Assembly: GCA_050251615.1 (NCBI GenBank)
Contig: JBFWMM010000035.1
Span: 1 to 29,600 of the forward strand
Direction: 5' to 3'
Length of the DNA: 29,600 nucleotides
Origin: Sedimentisphaera sp050251615
GTDB taxonomy: Bacteria; Planctomycetota; Phycisphaerae; Sedimentisphaerales; Sedimentisphaeraceae
Shown: positions 1-7,476 of the stretch, piece after piece
Layout of the letters: each line of letters opens with the position of its first letter
Position numbering within the stretch: the first letter of the stretch is position 1
Position numbers and translations under genes: made by a program
The notes under the pieces: generated by a model
Told to the model about the DNA's origin: nothing
The model's database searches: none
The model's input: the letters and a program-made list of their open reading frames with translations, nothing else

Positions 1-3000
1 TTCCCGTATCGATGCCGTACATATGATAGAAGAATGTCATCACGCGGCCGCGGCCGTAAATCTGCGGGCTCTCCAGAATCGCCGTACTGCCGGCGTTGCT
101 TGCACCGCCCGGGGATGTTTCGAGGTACGCGTACCAGTCGCTGCCGCCTGCGCCGCCCGCCGGGCCGGTTGAGGGGGTGAGCGTGGAGCCCGTGTTGCGA
201 AGCCAGTCGTTTGTGTCGCCGGCGGTGATGTTTGCCCAGCCGCCGAAGCCGCTCTCGAAATCAACCGAAGCGATAACGCATATCGAGCCGTCATCGGGCA
301 TTCCCGATGCCTCGGCAGAAAACTCGCTTTCAAAGCCTGCCTGATCAACGGAAGTAACTGCATAGTAGTATGTTATGTAGTTTGTAACGGCTGAATCTAC
401 ATAAGCCGGCTCTGTGAGAAGGGAGCTGTTGAGCTTCTCGAAGCCCGCGGCGGTAGTCATAGAGCGATAGATGTTGTATCCTGCGACGCCGCTTTCGATG
501 CTTGTTTCCCAGCTCAACGAGATGAGGGTGTCGTCGCTTACTGCTGCAAGGCCGCTCGGCGCCTGCGGGAGAACCGCGCCCGTAATCTCAAGCGAATCGA
601 TGTTGGGCAGGCCGAGCAGCGAATCTGCCCGAAGAGCTATCTCGTTTACGCCTGAACCCGCGGCGGTATAGACCGTAACATAGTCCCACGCAGAAAAGCC
701 TCCCGTTGCAGACATCTCGATGCCCGTTACGGCTATCCGGCCGTTTACGAACAGCGCTGCTGTTCTATCATCGGGGCAGGCGTACCTGAACGTAAACGCC
801 TTGGTTACCGAATCATCGCAGTTCACAGTCCATCGGACGGCGGCATTTGCGGCATCTTCAGTATCGGCGTAGCCTTCGCCGCTGAAGCCCGAATAAGAGC
901 TCTCGACAGTTCCATCCACTCCCGCAAACCCTGCTGCGTTTTCCTGCAAAACAAGGCCGCTGCCGTAAAAGGTCGGCACGACAAGGATATTGTCGATATA
1001 CAGAGAGCCTGCCGCATAAGCGCGTGCCCTCAGCTCGATGCTGTTTGTGCCCGCGTTAAGAGGAATGTTCTGCGAGCTCACGGCCCAGTCGCTCAGCGTT
1101 GCCGTCTGCTCAAACAGAGGCGCTGCAACCAATACTCCGTTTACGTACAGATCGACCGTCGCCACGTCCGCTTCGACAACCGAATACCGCGTTTCGAGGC
1201 GGTAGCTGCCACCATCAAGCACAGAGACATAATCCCTGACTGCCGCCGAGGAGCTCGTCCCCAGGCGCAGATACCCCTGCCCCGTATAGTTGCGGACGGA
1301 ATCGTAGTAGCCGCCTTTAACGATCCCTGCCACGTTTTTGTAGTCGAAGCATTCCGCCTCATACTGAACGGGCCCGGCAAAGGCCGGCGGAGCGGCAGGT
1401 TCCGTTATGACAGAGTCGGTGTACTGCGTGAGCCGATCGGTTGCCGTGCCCGAGCAGTTTATCTCTATATCAAGCGGACCGTTGTGCCTGATTGTCAGGG
1501 TGAACAAGCCGTTTGCGTAGCTCTCTGTTATCCTACTGGCCTGATGGCTTGCCCTGTCGGCGGAGGACCAGCTCGGTGCGGAGGCGCAACCGTATATGCT
1601 GATGATGTCGGTTTTGAGGCCCGTGTCCAGGACGTTGTCGAAGTTCTCCAGATAGACCGAGATATGCTCACCATACTCCTTCACAACGCCCGAGCTGTAC
1701 TGAGAAAATGTCAGCTCCATACGCTCGCAGCTGTTATACTTGAAGGGGATGGAGCCGGAGGCCGTCTGCCCCGTCTTGTACGGATTATACACGACCCATC
1801 CATTTTCGTGGCGGCCCGCATACAGGTCTCCGGTATATTCATCGGGAAACAGACTGTCGAACTCGGCGACTTTCGCCGAAATATCGTGCCAGCGCGCCGA
1901 ATAATTCGACCTGTTCACCTGAATCTCAAACGAGTTCGCAAGCTCGTCATTGAGCGCGAAAACAGTCGGCACGGTCGGGTAGCGCCCTGTCTTCTTGAAG
2001 AAAGTCATGTTGTACTCGTGGTTTCCGTCCCCGTCCATACGGTAAAGCCCCTCGAAAAGCGTTTCGGGGGTGCTGTAGATGTCGTCATTGCTGCCGCTGT
2101 TGACATCATTGACAATGGCGATTTTCGTACGCTCTATCACTTCCTCCCTGCTCGGAATGCGAACGGTGCCGTCGAGTACCTTGCGGAACAAGTCCACGCT
2201 CACATTATCAAACTGCGCAAACGTGCCCCAGCGGCGCATCGAAAAGCCGTCTGTGGTATAGCCGCTGCTCAGCTCGCGGAAACACTGCGTCCAGATAAGT
2301 TCGGGCGCATCGATAACGGTCATTCCAGTCAGCATGATATGTTCCAGATGTGCGGCGCCTGCCGTGGCCATGGTGAAATTGGCATGTTCGCCTGCGGCAT
2401 CAGTCCAGCCCGTATCGTCATAGCGGATGCCGTACTGGCCGCTGTAGCCGGAGAGGTACGCGCCGAGGCAGATGCTCTCCATATCGGAGATGTACGACTG
2501 CTGTGTGTATTTCTCGCACAGGATGTAGTTGTCGGTGTATTGGCGGCAGGCCGAGGCGAATTTCGGGCTGCGCTTGAGCATGGCGATCGGGTTTATGCTC
2601 GGAGACCACTGATTCCCGCACCAGCTCACTACGAGATAGCCGCCGTAGCGGTCTGAAAGCTCAAGCAGATTGGCGAAATGATTGATCCGGTCTGTCCATG
2701 CCGCGGAAAGCGGGTCGGTCTGGCTGTCGTAGCCCCAGAACTGCTCGCAGTAGTTGAAGCCGAGCATATTGGGGTAGTCGCGGAAAAACTCCTCGAAAAC
2801 GGACAAATCATTGTCGGGAAACTGGCTGTACCCGCCGCTTGAAGGCTGAACCATCGCCCACATCCCGTATTCTGCGCAGGCCGAAAGCCACGACTTCGCT
2901 ATATCATAGCCATACTCGGCCACCTGAAACCTGCTCGTCTCCTCGTCGTGGCTTATCGAAAGCGATATGTTCATCACGACAAAGGGCCTGATGTCTTCGG

Positions 3001-3784
3001 GAATCAGCTCTATTATTTTGCGCGGATCGGCGTAGTTCCAGGTGTCGATATGGACAAGCCACATCGGTTGCTGGGGGCTTGCAACACGCCTCAGCGGTGC
3101 GTTGCGGCGCACAGCGAAAGAGCTCTCACTTGCAAGCTCGAATCCGTTCAATACGAACCACGCCTGATTGAATTCATAACTGTACGGATGCAGGTCGAAC
3201 GTCAGGGTTACATCGTCTGTGCCGTTTGACTGGAGAGTCGTTTCAAAGCAGCTCACTCCCGCGATCGTCGTAACCGCGTTGCCGGTGACAGCGATGCCGG
3301 AAGTGGTCATGGAGCCTGCCGCATCGTTTACGGCAACATCAAAGGCGCCCATATTGGCCGCGGCAGTGTCGTGGTGCCAGGAAGTCCAGTAATATGTGCC
3401 TGCGGGCAGGCCGCTGATTGTGAGGGTGAGCGGGTCACCGAGCTGACGGGTGTCTGTACCGATCCAGTCGCGGAGAAGGAAAAAGAGATTCTCATCATCT
3501 TCCACATATCCGCCACTGTTATCACGCCAGAAAGACTGCTTCGCCGCAGCAACGGCATCGTCAGACCATGACGGGGTAACGGTAACGGTGGTACCGAAGG
3601 CGACATAATCGGCGGCGATGAAATCCGCTTCGACCTCATTGCGTGCGTTGTACGGCTCGAATCCGCTTTGCGTATCAGCAATAACGGCGCCCCAGCTGTT
3701 GCCGTTAAAGTCAACTTTCAGCGATTCCGCTGAAGCTGCGCCTGCAATAGCAAAAGCCAGGAGAGTATAAACCGTTTTGAGCAT
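1..3784 (-). CDS. Secreted GH98-family endo-glycosidase, multidomain (3' end beyond the window)
   Basis: An open frame of 1261 codons runs from the ATG at 3784 off the left edge, so the C-terminus is missing. Residues 1-19 form a signal peptide ending AASA. Residues 20-218 are a beta-rich domain with the motif DWIGTDTR, shared with the upstream 683-aa protein. Residues 240-780 are the GH98 catalytic region, recognised from MWLVHIDTWNYADPRK, NISLSISHDEETS, MVQPSSGG and NYCEQFWG. Glu347 in NYCEQFWG, Asp456/457 in YDDTGW and Glu495 in APELIW are candidate catalytic acids (inferred). Residues 806-936 look like a CBM6/35-type module starting QYEAECFDY, followed by a second beta domain. An FN3 domain lies near 1072-1162 and a MAM-like domain starts near 1173. 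Known GH98 enzymes are extracellular endo-beta-galactosidases, and some act on xylan; the substrate here is unknown. AAAGGA lies 8 nt before the ATG. It is the second gene of an operon. Confidence 0.88.
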   Translation of the reverse strand, partial: MLKTVYTLLAFAIAGAASAESLKVDFNGNSWGAVIADTQSGFEPYNARNEVEADFIAADYVAFGTTVTVTPSWSDDAVAAAKQSFWRDNSGGYVEDDENLFFLLRDWIGTDTRQLGDPLTLTISGLPAGTYYWTSWHHDTAAANMGAFDVAVNDAAGSMTTSGIAVTGNAVTTIAGVSCFETTLQSNGTDDVTLTFDLHPYSYEFNQAWFVLNGFELASESSFAVRRNAPLRRVASPQQPMWLVHIDTWNYADPRKIIELIPEDIRPFVVMNISLSISHDEETSRFQVAEYGYDIAKSWLSACAEYGMWAMVQPSSGGYSQFPDNDLSVFEEFFRDYPNMLGFNYCEQFWGYDSQTDPLSAAWTDRINHFANLLELSDRYGGYLVVSWCGNQWSPSINPIAMLKRSPKFASACRQYTDNYILCEKYTQQSYISDMESICLGAYLSGYSGQYGIRYDDTGWTDAAGEHANFTMATAGAAHLEHIMLTGMTVIDAPELIWTQCFRELSSGYTTDGFSMRRWGTFAQFDNVSVDLFRKVLDGTVRIPSREEVIERTKIAIVNDVNSGSNDDIYSTPETLFEGLYRMDGDGNHEYNMTFFKKTGRYPTVPTVFALNDELANSFEIQVNRSNYSARWHDISAKVAEFDSLFPDEYTGDLYAGRHENGWVVYNPYKTGQTASGSIPFKYNSCERMELTFSQYSSGVVKEYGEHISVYLENFDNVLDTGLKTDIISIYGCASAPSWSSADRASHQASRITESYANGLFTLTIRHNGPLDIEINCSGTATDRLTQYTDSVITEPAAPPAFAGPVQYEAECFDYKNVAGIVKGGYYDSVRNYTGQGYLRLGTSSSAAVRDYVSVLDGGSYRLETRYSVVEADVATVDLYVNGVLVAAPLFEQTATLSDWAVSSQNIPLNAGTNSIELRARAYAAGSLYIDNILVVPTFYGSGLVLQENAAGFAGVDGTVESSYSGFSGEGYADTEDAANAAVRWTVNCDDSVTKAFTFRYACPDDRTAALFVNGRIAVTGIEMSATGGFSAWDYVTVYTAAGSGVNEIALRADSLLGLPNIDSLEITGAVLPQAPSGLAAVSDDTLISLSWETSIESGVAGYNIYRSMTTAAGFEKLNSSLLTEPAYVDSAVTNYITYYYAVTSVDQAGFESEFSAEASGMPDDGSICVIASVDFESGFGGWANITAGDTNDWLRNTGSTLTPSTGPAGGAGGSDWYAYLETSPGGASNAGSTAILESPQIYGRGRVMTFFYHMYGIDTG

Positions 3785-3795
3785 GCGAGTATTCC

Positions 3796-3815
3796 TTTAT
3801 GCCTGCGGGCATAAA
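3796..3815 (-). promoter_or_regulatory. Hairpin touching the ribosome binding site of the GH98 gene
   Basis: A perfect 8-bp inverted repeat (TTTATGCC / GGCATAAA, 4-nt loop) ends in the AAAGGA that acts as the Shine-Dalgarno of the GH98 gene. In the minus-strand transcript the last A residues of the 3' arm belong to the SD, so folding could limit translation of the enzyme relative to the upstream gene. The structure is seen in the sequence; the regulatory role is inferred. Confidence 0.45.
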
Positions 3816-3817
3816 AT

Positions 3818-3846
3818 GCGTGAGGATAGATTGTCCACCCTCACGC
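3818..3846 (-). terminator. Intercistronic stem-loop, possible partial terminator
   Basis: The minus-strand transcript has GCGTGAGG and CCTCACGC as a perfect 8-bp stem around a 13-nt loop, followed by ATTTT. The U-tract is short, so full termination is doubtful. Attenuation or 3'-end stabilisation of the upstream message is more likely. It lies in the 94-nt gap between the two carbohydrate genes. Confidence 0.45.
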
Positions 3847-3878
3847 TTACGTGGGGTATTTAACTGCTATTTTCAAAA

Positions 3879-5930
3879 TCACTTCGGGTAAACCTGAAGC
3901 TGTCCTGTAAGACTGACTTCATCAAGCCACTCTACCGCAAACGCGTTGAAGTCAACAAGGTCAACATCGCAGTCGCTGTCGGTATCGTAGTAGTTGAAAC
4001 CGGGCCAATTGCTTGCCCTCTGGGCTGCCAAGCACGCATCGGCGGCAACGGTAACAAGCATCGTTTCGCTGCCGGTGTTCAAACCGTCAAAAACGCTCAA
4101 GCGGACTAAAAACGCTCCACTGGTAGCTGTCGTGAGCAGAGCGCTCTGGGTTGTGCTGGTTGCATCGTTGGTCGTGTCTGTTACCGTTGCCAGACCACCC
4201 CAAGATGGCTGAATCGTTACGCTTGTGCCGAAAGCACTGTAGCTTCTGGCAATGAATGTAGCGGCTACTTCGTGGTCGGCCTCGTATGCCTGATAGCCGG
4301 GCATTACCGCGGCGCCTGTGTTGTTGAAGTCGATCTTCAACGATTCGGTTGCGCTTGCAAGCTCAAAGCCATTCATTATGAACCAGGCTTGATTGAATTC
4401 GTATGTGTACGGCTGGAGGTCGAAGAGGATAATAACATCGTCTGTGCCGTTTGAGGTGATTGTGGTCTCAAACGTACTGACAGGCGTAGTTACCGCACCG
4501 GTGATGACTATGTCGTTTGTTTCGGCAGAGCCGTTGGCATCGATGACCGTCGCATCAAAAGTACCCGTGGAGGTGGCTTCTGAATCGTGGTGGTATGATG
4601 TCCAGGCATATTCGCCCGCGGGCAGTCCGCTGAGAACGAGTACCATCGGGTCGCCGAAGGGCTTGTCTTCGGCGTCTCTGGTGTCTGTTCCGATCCAGTC
4701 CATAAGCAGGTTCGGGTCGTCAGTGATCTGGGCGAGATTTGAGTATGATGTTTCGCTTGATCTGGTTATCAACTGCATTGCGACATCCGGAGCCGCACTG
4801 CCGATAACTTCCCAGGTCGCAGACTGTATATCGCCTTCGCCGTAGTCGTCAACGAGGCCCGTCAGAGCGGCAGGGAGAAACTCCATGCTCGTGAGGATGT
4901 CCTTTGCGTCCGCATCAAGGGTAACCAAAGGCACCTTGTTGTCGGGAAGCGTAGTGAATGTCCAGGGCGTGCCCGTGGCCACTTCCTGAAGAACGCCCGT
5001 AAATTCGGCGTCTGTCCAAGTTACATGCGTGTCAATGCGCCAGTAGTACTGAGTTTCATAGTCGAGATAAATACCGTTGGCTGCAAGGTCAAACGGCACA
5101 GTAACATCCTCATAAACGGCATTATCGGGCATGTTGGGTTCTGCACCGAAAATAAGGTCGTACCGGTCGATTGAGGCGATGTGTGAATCAGCTGAGCCCT
5201 GCCATGACAAGGCGGTAACATAGTTGAGATCAACAATGTCGTTATTGCTCGGGTCAGGTGAGTTAGCAGCGGCTATGCCCGACTCCTGCGTAAGCTCGAA
5301 CCCGTTTACGAGAAAAAAGGTACCGCTTACGAGGTGGTAGGACACAGATACCGGATCGACACCGTTTGACACGAATGTGAACGCGCATGTGCCCACCTGG
5401 TCGATTGTGGCGGCGGAGTTGGTGATCGCGAATCCTGAATACAGCATTGTGCCATCGGCATCGGTAACTGTCACCTCAAACTCGCCGGCCTGATTCTCAA
5501 GGTCGTTGTGGTATGAGAGGAGGGAATAAACGCCGGCGGGCAGTCCGCTGATTGTGAGAGTAAGCGGGTCGCCCGGAACAATACGTGTGTCTGTTCCGAT
5601 CCAGTCTTCGATCAAGGCGATTTCGGGGCCGGTATATTCATAAGGGAATTCGCTGAAAAAGCGCCGACTCATAGACTGCATCGCAGTGTTAGCGGCCTCT
5701 TCAGCCCAGGTCGGTTCGAGCGTAATTGTTACGCCGAAAGCGGTGAACTCACGAGGCCCGAACGTGTCAACAACCTCATGCTCGGCGTAATAAGACTCGA
5801 AACCTTCTTCCGTCTCGCCAATGGTTCCGTAGAGATTACCGTCGAAGTCAACCTTGAACACCTCTCCGGCTGCTCCGAATGAAAGCGAAACAAACAAAAC
5901 CAACGACAACAAATGGACTGTTTTTCTCAT
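3879..5930 (-). CDS. Secreted multidomain protein with duplicated, circularly permuted beta domain and dockerin-like tail
   Basis: 683 aa with no recognisable catalytic domain. Residues 1-22 are a signal peptide. Residues 25-213 are a beta-rich domain (KVDFDGN, DWIGTDTR, LTISGLPAG, NGFEL). Residues 230-330 resemble FN3, with YDLIFG and YYWRID. Residues 332-383 and 580-629 are the two halves of one Ig/PKD-like domain (ATWEVIGSAAPDV, then FLVRLSVFDG). Between them lies a second copy of the beta domain in swapped order: C-terminal part 384-525, then N-terminal part 529-578. The tail 647-669, with DTDSDCDVDLVDFNAF, is the dockerin/EF-hand-like motif common on secreted planctomycete proteins. The ATG is preceded by AGGAG at 7-8 nt. 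It is the first gene of the GH98 operon, and a glycan-binding or scaffold role is inferred from that context. The domain family is not one I can name. Confidence 0.85.
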   Translation of the reverse strand: MRKTVHLLSLVLFVSLSFGAAGEVFKVDFDGNLYGTIGETEEGFESYYAEHEVVDTFGPREFTAFGVTITLEPTWAEEAANTAMQSMSRRFFSEFPYEYTGPEIALIEDWIGTDTRIVPGDPLTLTISGLPAGVYSLLSYHNDLENQAGEFEVTVTDADGTMLYSGFAITNSAATIDQVGTCAFTFVSNGVDPVSVSYHLVSGTFFLVNGFELTQESGIAAANSPDPSNNDIVDLNYVTALSWQGSADSHIASIDRYDLIFGAEPNMPDNAVYEDVTVPFDLAANGIYLDYETQYYWRIDTHVTWTDAEFTGVLQEVATGTPWTFTTLPDNKVPLVTLDADAKDILTSMEFLPAALTGLVDDYGEGDIQSATWEVIGSAAPDVAMQLITRSSETSYSNLAQITDDPNLLMDWIGTDTRDAEDKPFGDPMVLVLSGLPAGEYAWTSYHHDSEATSTGTFDATVIDANGSAETNDIVITGAVTTPVSTFETTITSNGTDDVIILFDLQPYTYEFNQAWFIMNGFELASATESLKIDFNNTGAAVMPGYQAYEADHEVAATFIARSYSAFGTSVTIQPSWGGLATVTDTTNDATSTTQSALLTTATSGAFLVRLSVFDGLNTGSETMLVTVAADACLAAQRASNWPGFNYYDTDSDCDVDLVDFNAFAVEWLDEVSLTGQLQVYPK

Positions 5931-5971
5931 GGTTGCATCTCCTGAAAAAAATTATAGAACTTACGCGCCCA

Positions 5972-6160
5972 TCAATATTCGGGCATTTTATGTAAGAAAA
6001 ACTTATTTTTGATATTGTCATCACAGATGCGATGCGGGTGAGTCAGAAGGTTTGAAAACACTGAAATGTCGCCCGAAGCGTAAACGCTTCCACAGCCTGC
6101 CATTGCTACGCCGCAGACAACAGTCCATATTGGAAACTGCATTTGTTTCTTGTCGTACAT
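5972..6160 (-). CDS. Possible 62-aa leader ORF upstream of the carbohydrate operon
   Basis: An ATG frame begins just downstream of the promoter/operator and stops 39 nt before the SD of the 683-aa gene. The N-terminal part has a hydrophobic stretch ending GCGSVYASGD that looks like a signal sequence, while the C-terminal half is not distinctive. The only SD-like sequence is a weak GGGAA. The second palindrome at 6075-6090 is inside this frame. It could be a leader peptide, the remnant of a secreted protein, or an accidental frame in the 5' leader. I recognise no family. Confidence 0.25.
   Translation of the reverse strand: MYDKKQMQFPIWTVVCGVAMAGCGSVYASGDISVFSNLLTHPHRICDDNIKNKFFLHKMPEY
6075..6090. 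promoter_or_regulatory. Secondary LacI-type operator candidate
   Basis: GAAGCG and CGCTTC are perfect arms around TAAA. The ten-base core GTAAACGCTT is identical to that in the main operator, about 95 bp away. Paired operators at such spacing are known for LacI-family repressors that loop DNA. The role here is inferred, and no regulator gene lies in the window. Confidence 0.4.
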
Positions 6161-6171
6161 TTTTCAAATTC

Positions 6172-6189
6172 CCAGTAAACGCTTACTGG
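6172..6189. promoter_or_regulatory. Main operator of the carbohydrate operon (LacI/GntR-type palindrome)
   Basis: CCAGTAA and TTACTGG are perfect 7-bp arms around ACGC, giving an 18-bp palindrome. It starts one base after the -10 box and covers the predicted transcription start. The half-sites resemble LacI-family operators, whose consensus is of the GTAAACG type. Repression relieved by a sugar ligand is the natural inference. Confidence 0.6.
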
Positions 6190-6217
6190 ACATTAGCCAA
6201 TTTGAGGGCGCAGTCAA
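6190..6217 (-). promoter_or_regulatory. Sigma70 promoter of the 683-aa/GH98 operon
   Basis: Reading leftwards, TTGACT (6217-6212) and TAATGT (6195-6190) are separated by 16 bp. Transcription would start near 6183, inside the operator palindrome, leaving a leader of about 250 nt before the 683-aa gene. Confidence 0.6.
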
Positions 6218-6561
6218 ATGTTTTTTTGTGTTTTTTTGAAAATAATTGTGTTTATTTCAAATTTTAACTTCGCGGCCGCGTGTTACAAGTAATCGCTTGC
6301 TTGTGCGCCGCCGCTCAGCGCATCAGAGGGGGTGCAATTCATTGCGCCCTCGTTGCCACGGCGGGGGGAATAAATGACAGATTCATAATTCAAGATTCAA
6401 AAAGCGAACCGCCATCCCCTTTGCGTGAAATAGGCGGGGCGCTTGTGCACCACTGCTCTGCGCGAGCAGGCTTTGTGCTCAATTGAGAATCATTCTACGC
6501 TCGAACGGCTCGTTCCAGGCGCGGGGTATATCGCGTTATCCCCCGCCAAAAAAAAGGTTCA
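6218..6561. other. Non-coding spacer, no gene seen
   Basis: The left part is AT-rich and the middle is G-rich. Short inverted repeats occur at about 6330-6355 (GGGTGCAAT...ATTGCGCCC) and about 6519-6549, the second followed by a run of A. A dispersed-repeat scrap lies at 6388-6402. No frame here resembles a protein family. It separates the carbohydrate operon promoter from the ISL3 remnant. Confidence 0.5.
6388..6402. repeat. Short dispersed repeat, copy 1
   Basis: The 15-mer ATTCAAGATTCAAAA occurs here and again at 8112-8126. The two copies lie either side of the RHS/transposase patch. Such A/T-rich spacer repeats usually mark accessory DNA. Confidence 0.45.
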
Positions 6562-6774
6562 TCACGGAATACCGGGGAAAGCGGCTCTAATCCTCAAAAA
6601 GAAGTATTCATCGTCTCTGTATCCGTATGCCTGCCTTTTAATGGTTTTGATTTTATTATTGATGCCTTCAAGCAAGGATGTATGTAGTTGCCATTTACTG
6701 TGAGCAACAATGCCTGCGGCATAATTTGAGAGTCTTTCGTGGTTGTGTAAAATACTTTCTGAAAATCCTGTCAA
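6562..6774 (-). pseudogene. C-terminal remnant of an ISL3-family transposase
   Basis: The frame encodes only the last 60-70 residues of an ISL3-type (DDE_Tnp_ISL3) transposase. The diagnostic run is LLEGINNKIKTIKRQAYGYR followed by DDEYFFLRIRAAF, which is the conserved end of this family around its last catalytic Glu. Intact proteins are about 400 aa, so more than 80 percent is missing, including the first two catalytic acids. The upstream boundary coincides with the dispersed repeat starting at 6763. No terminal inverted repeats could be confirmed, so it is a dead fragment. Confidence 0.75.
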
Positions 6775-6811
6775 AAGATCTTCAGACGGGATTTACAAGA
6801 TTAACAGGATG
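6763..6811. repeat. Dispersed repeat, copy 1
   Basis: The core AAATCCTGTCAAAAGATC plus TTCAGACGGGAT recurs almost exactly at 8061-8089. The right side carries ACAGGAT, the inverse of the ATCCTGT at the left. Elements containing ATCCTGTTAATC-type words are widespread in bacterial intergenic DNA. Here the repeat truncates the transposase remnant on one side of the RHS patch. Confidence 0.6.
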
Positions 6812-6853
6812 GTTGGCGGTTGTTTTATAAGGGACAGTTATCAATTAAATGAC

Positions 6854-6881
6854 TTGGCGATAGCGCAATCATGATTATAAT
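6854..6881 (+). promoter_or_regulatory. Sigma70-type promoter before the RHS tip
   Basis: TTGGCG and TATAAT are 16 bp apart, giving a predicted start near 6888. GAAGAGAG just before the TTG at 6911 could serve as ribosome binding site. A six-codon ATG frame (6890-6910) ends immediately before that TTG. Confidence 0.45.
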
Positions 6882-6910
6882 GGAATGATATGTCTTTACG
6901 AAGAGAGTAA

Positions 6911-7459
6911 TTGACGGGGGAACAATTGAGCAGTTATAATTATAACCTTGCCTGCGCGTTCGGATTCGCCGGCATGCGCTGTGAGAAAGATGCCGACATC
7001 TATCTCACGCCCAACCGCGCTTACTCCCCCGCCATCGGCCGTTGGCTCCAGCCTGACCCGCTGGGAACCCTGCCCAACCCCAAACAGGGCAACGGCTTCT
7101 CGCCGCTATCTCAGTACACCGATGGCCGGAACCTCTATGAGTACTGCGCCGGCGACCCGATTAATGAAAGGGATATGTGGGGGTTGAAAAAGAGCACCTG
7201 TCAGATTAGAAAGGATTATTTGTACACCTTCGTATTCCCCACTACCAAGTTTCCGTATATGGAATGGAGACGCACTCTAATTCGTATATATTCCGAAAAA
7301 CAAGCTAACTCGTGCGAATGCCAAAATTGTTGCGATGACATTTACGAAGAATGGAAAGAATCCGTTGGCTTTGCTAAGTGGCTTCTATCCGGAAAGAAAA
7401 CAATTGAAGCATGCTATACTCTATGTCAAGCCAACCTGGCTCCTTTCATGCTCCCTTAA
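6911..7459 (+). CDS. Orphan RHS-repeat tip with unknown Cys-rich C-terminal domain
   Basis: 182 aa from a TTG start; an in-frame stop lies directly upstream, so this is only the end of an RHS protein. Residues 15-95 are the RHS-associated core (GFAGMRCEKDADIYLTPNR, IGRWLQPDPLG, NLYEYCAGDPINERDMWGL). The last 90 residues, after DMWGL, are unrelated to RHS and contain seven Cys (CECQNCC among them). Base composition turns AT-rich exactly at this switch, which is typical of horizontally exchanged C-terminal toxin tips. No toxin family is recognised and no catalytic residues can be assigned. A promoter and an SD-like sequence suggest it could be expressed. A membrane protein follows after 17 nt. 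It may instead be a dead fragment. Confidence 0.6.
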   Translation: MTGEQLSSYNYNLACAFGFAGMRCEKDADIYLTPNRAYSPAIGRWLQPDPLGTLPNPKQGNGFSPLSQYTDGRNLYEYCAGDPINERDMWGLKKSTCQIRKDYLYTFVFPTTKFPYMEWRRTLIRIYSEKQANSCECQNCCDDIYEEWKESVGFAKWLLSGKKTIEACYTLCQANLAPFMLP

Positions 7460-7476
7460 TCAGTAGGTACTAAAAA

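Noticed and set aside
1484..2656. Plus-strand frame of 390 codons
   Set aside because: It lies wholly opposite the GH98 gene, has no SD or family motifs, and arises from the high third-position GC of the minus-strand codons. The uninterrupted GH98 frame with clear motifs is the real gene.
6519..6557. GGCGCGGGG...CCCCCGCC inverted repeat as a terminator or IS end
   Set aside because: A run of A, not T, follows on the plus strand. No matching copy exists at the other side of the ISL3 remnant, so an IS terminus cannot be claimed.
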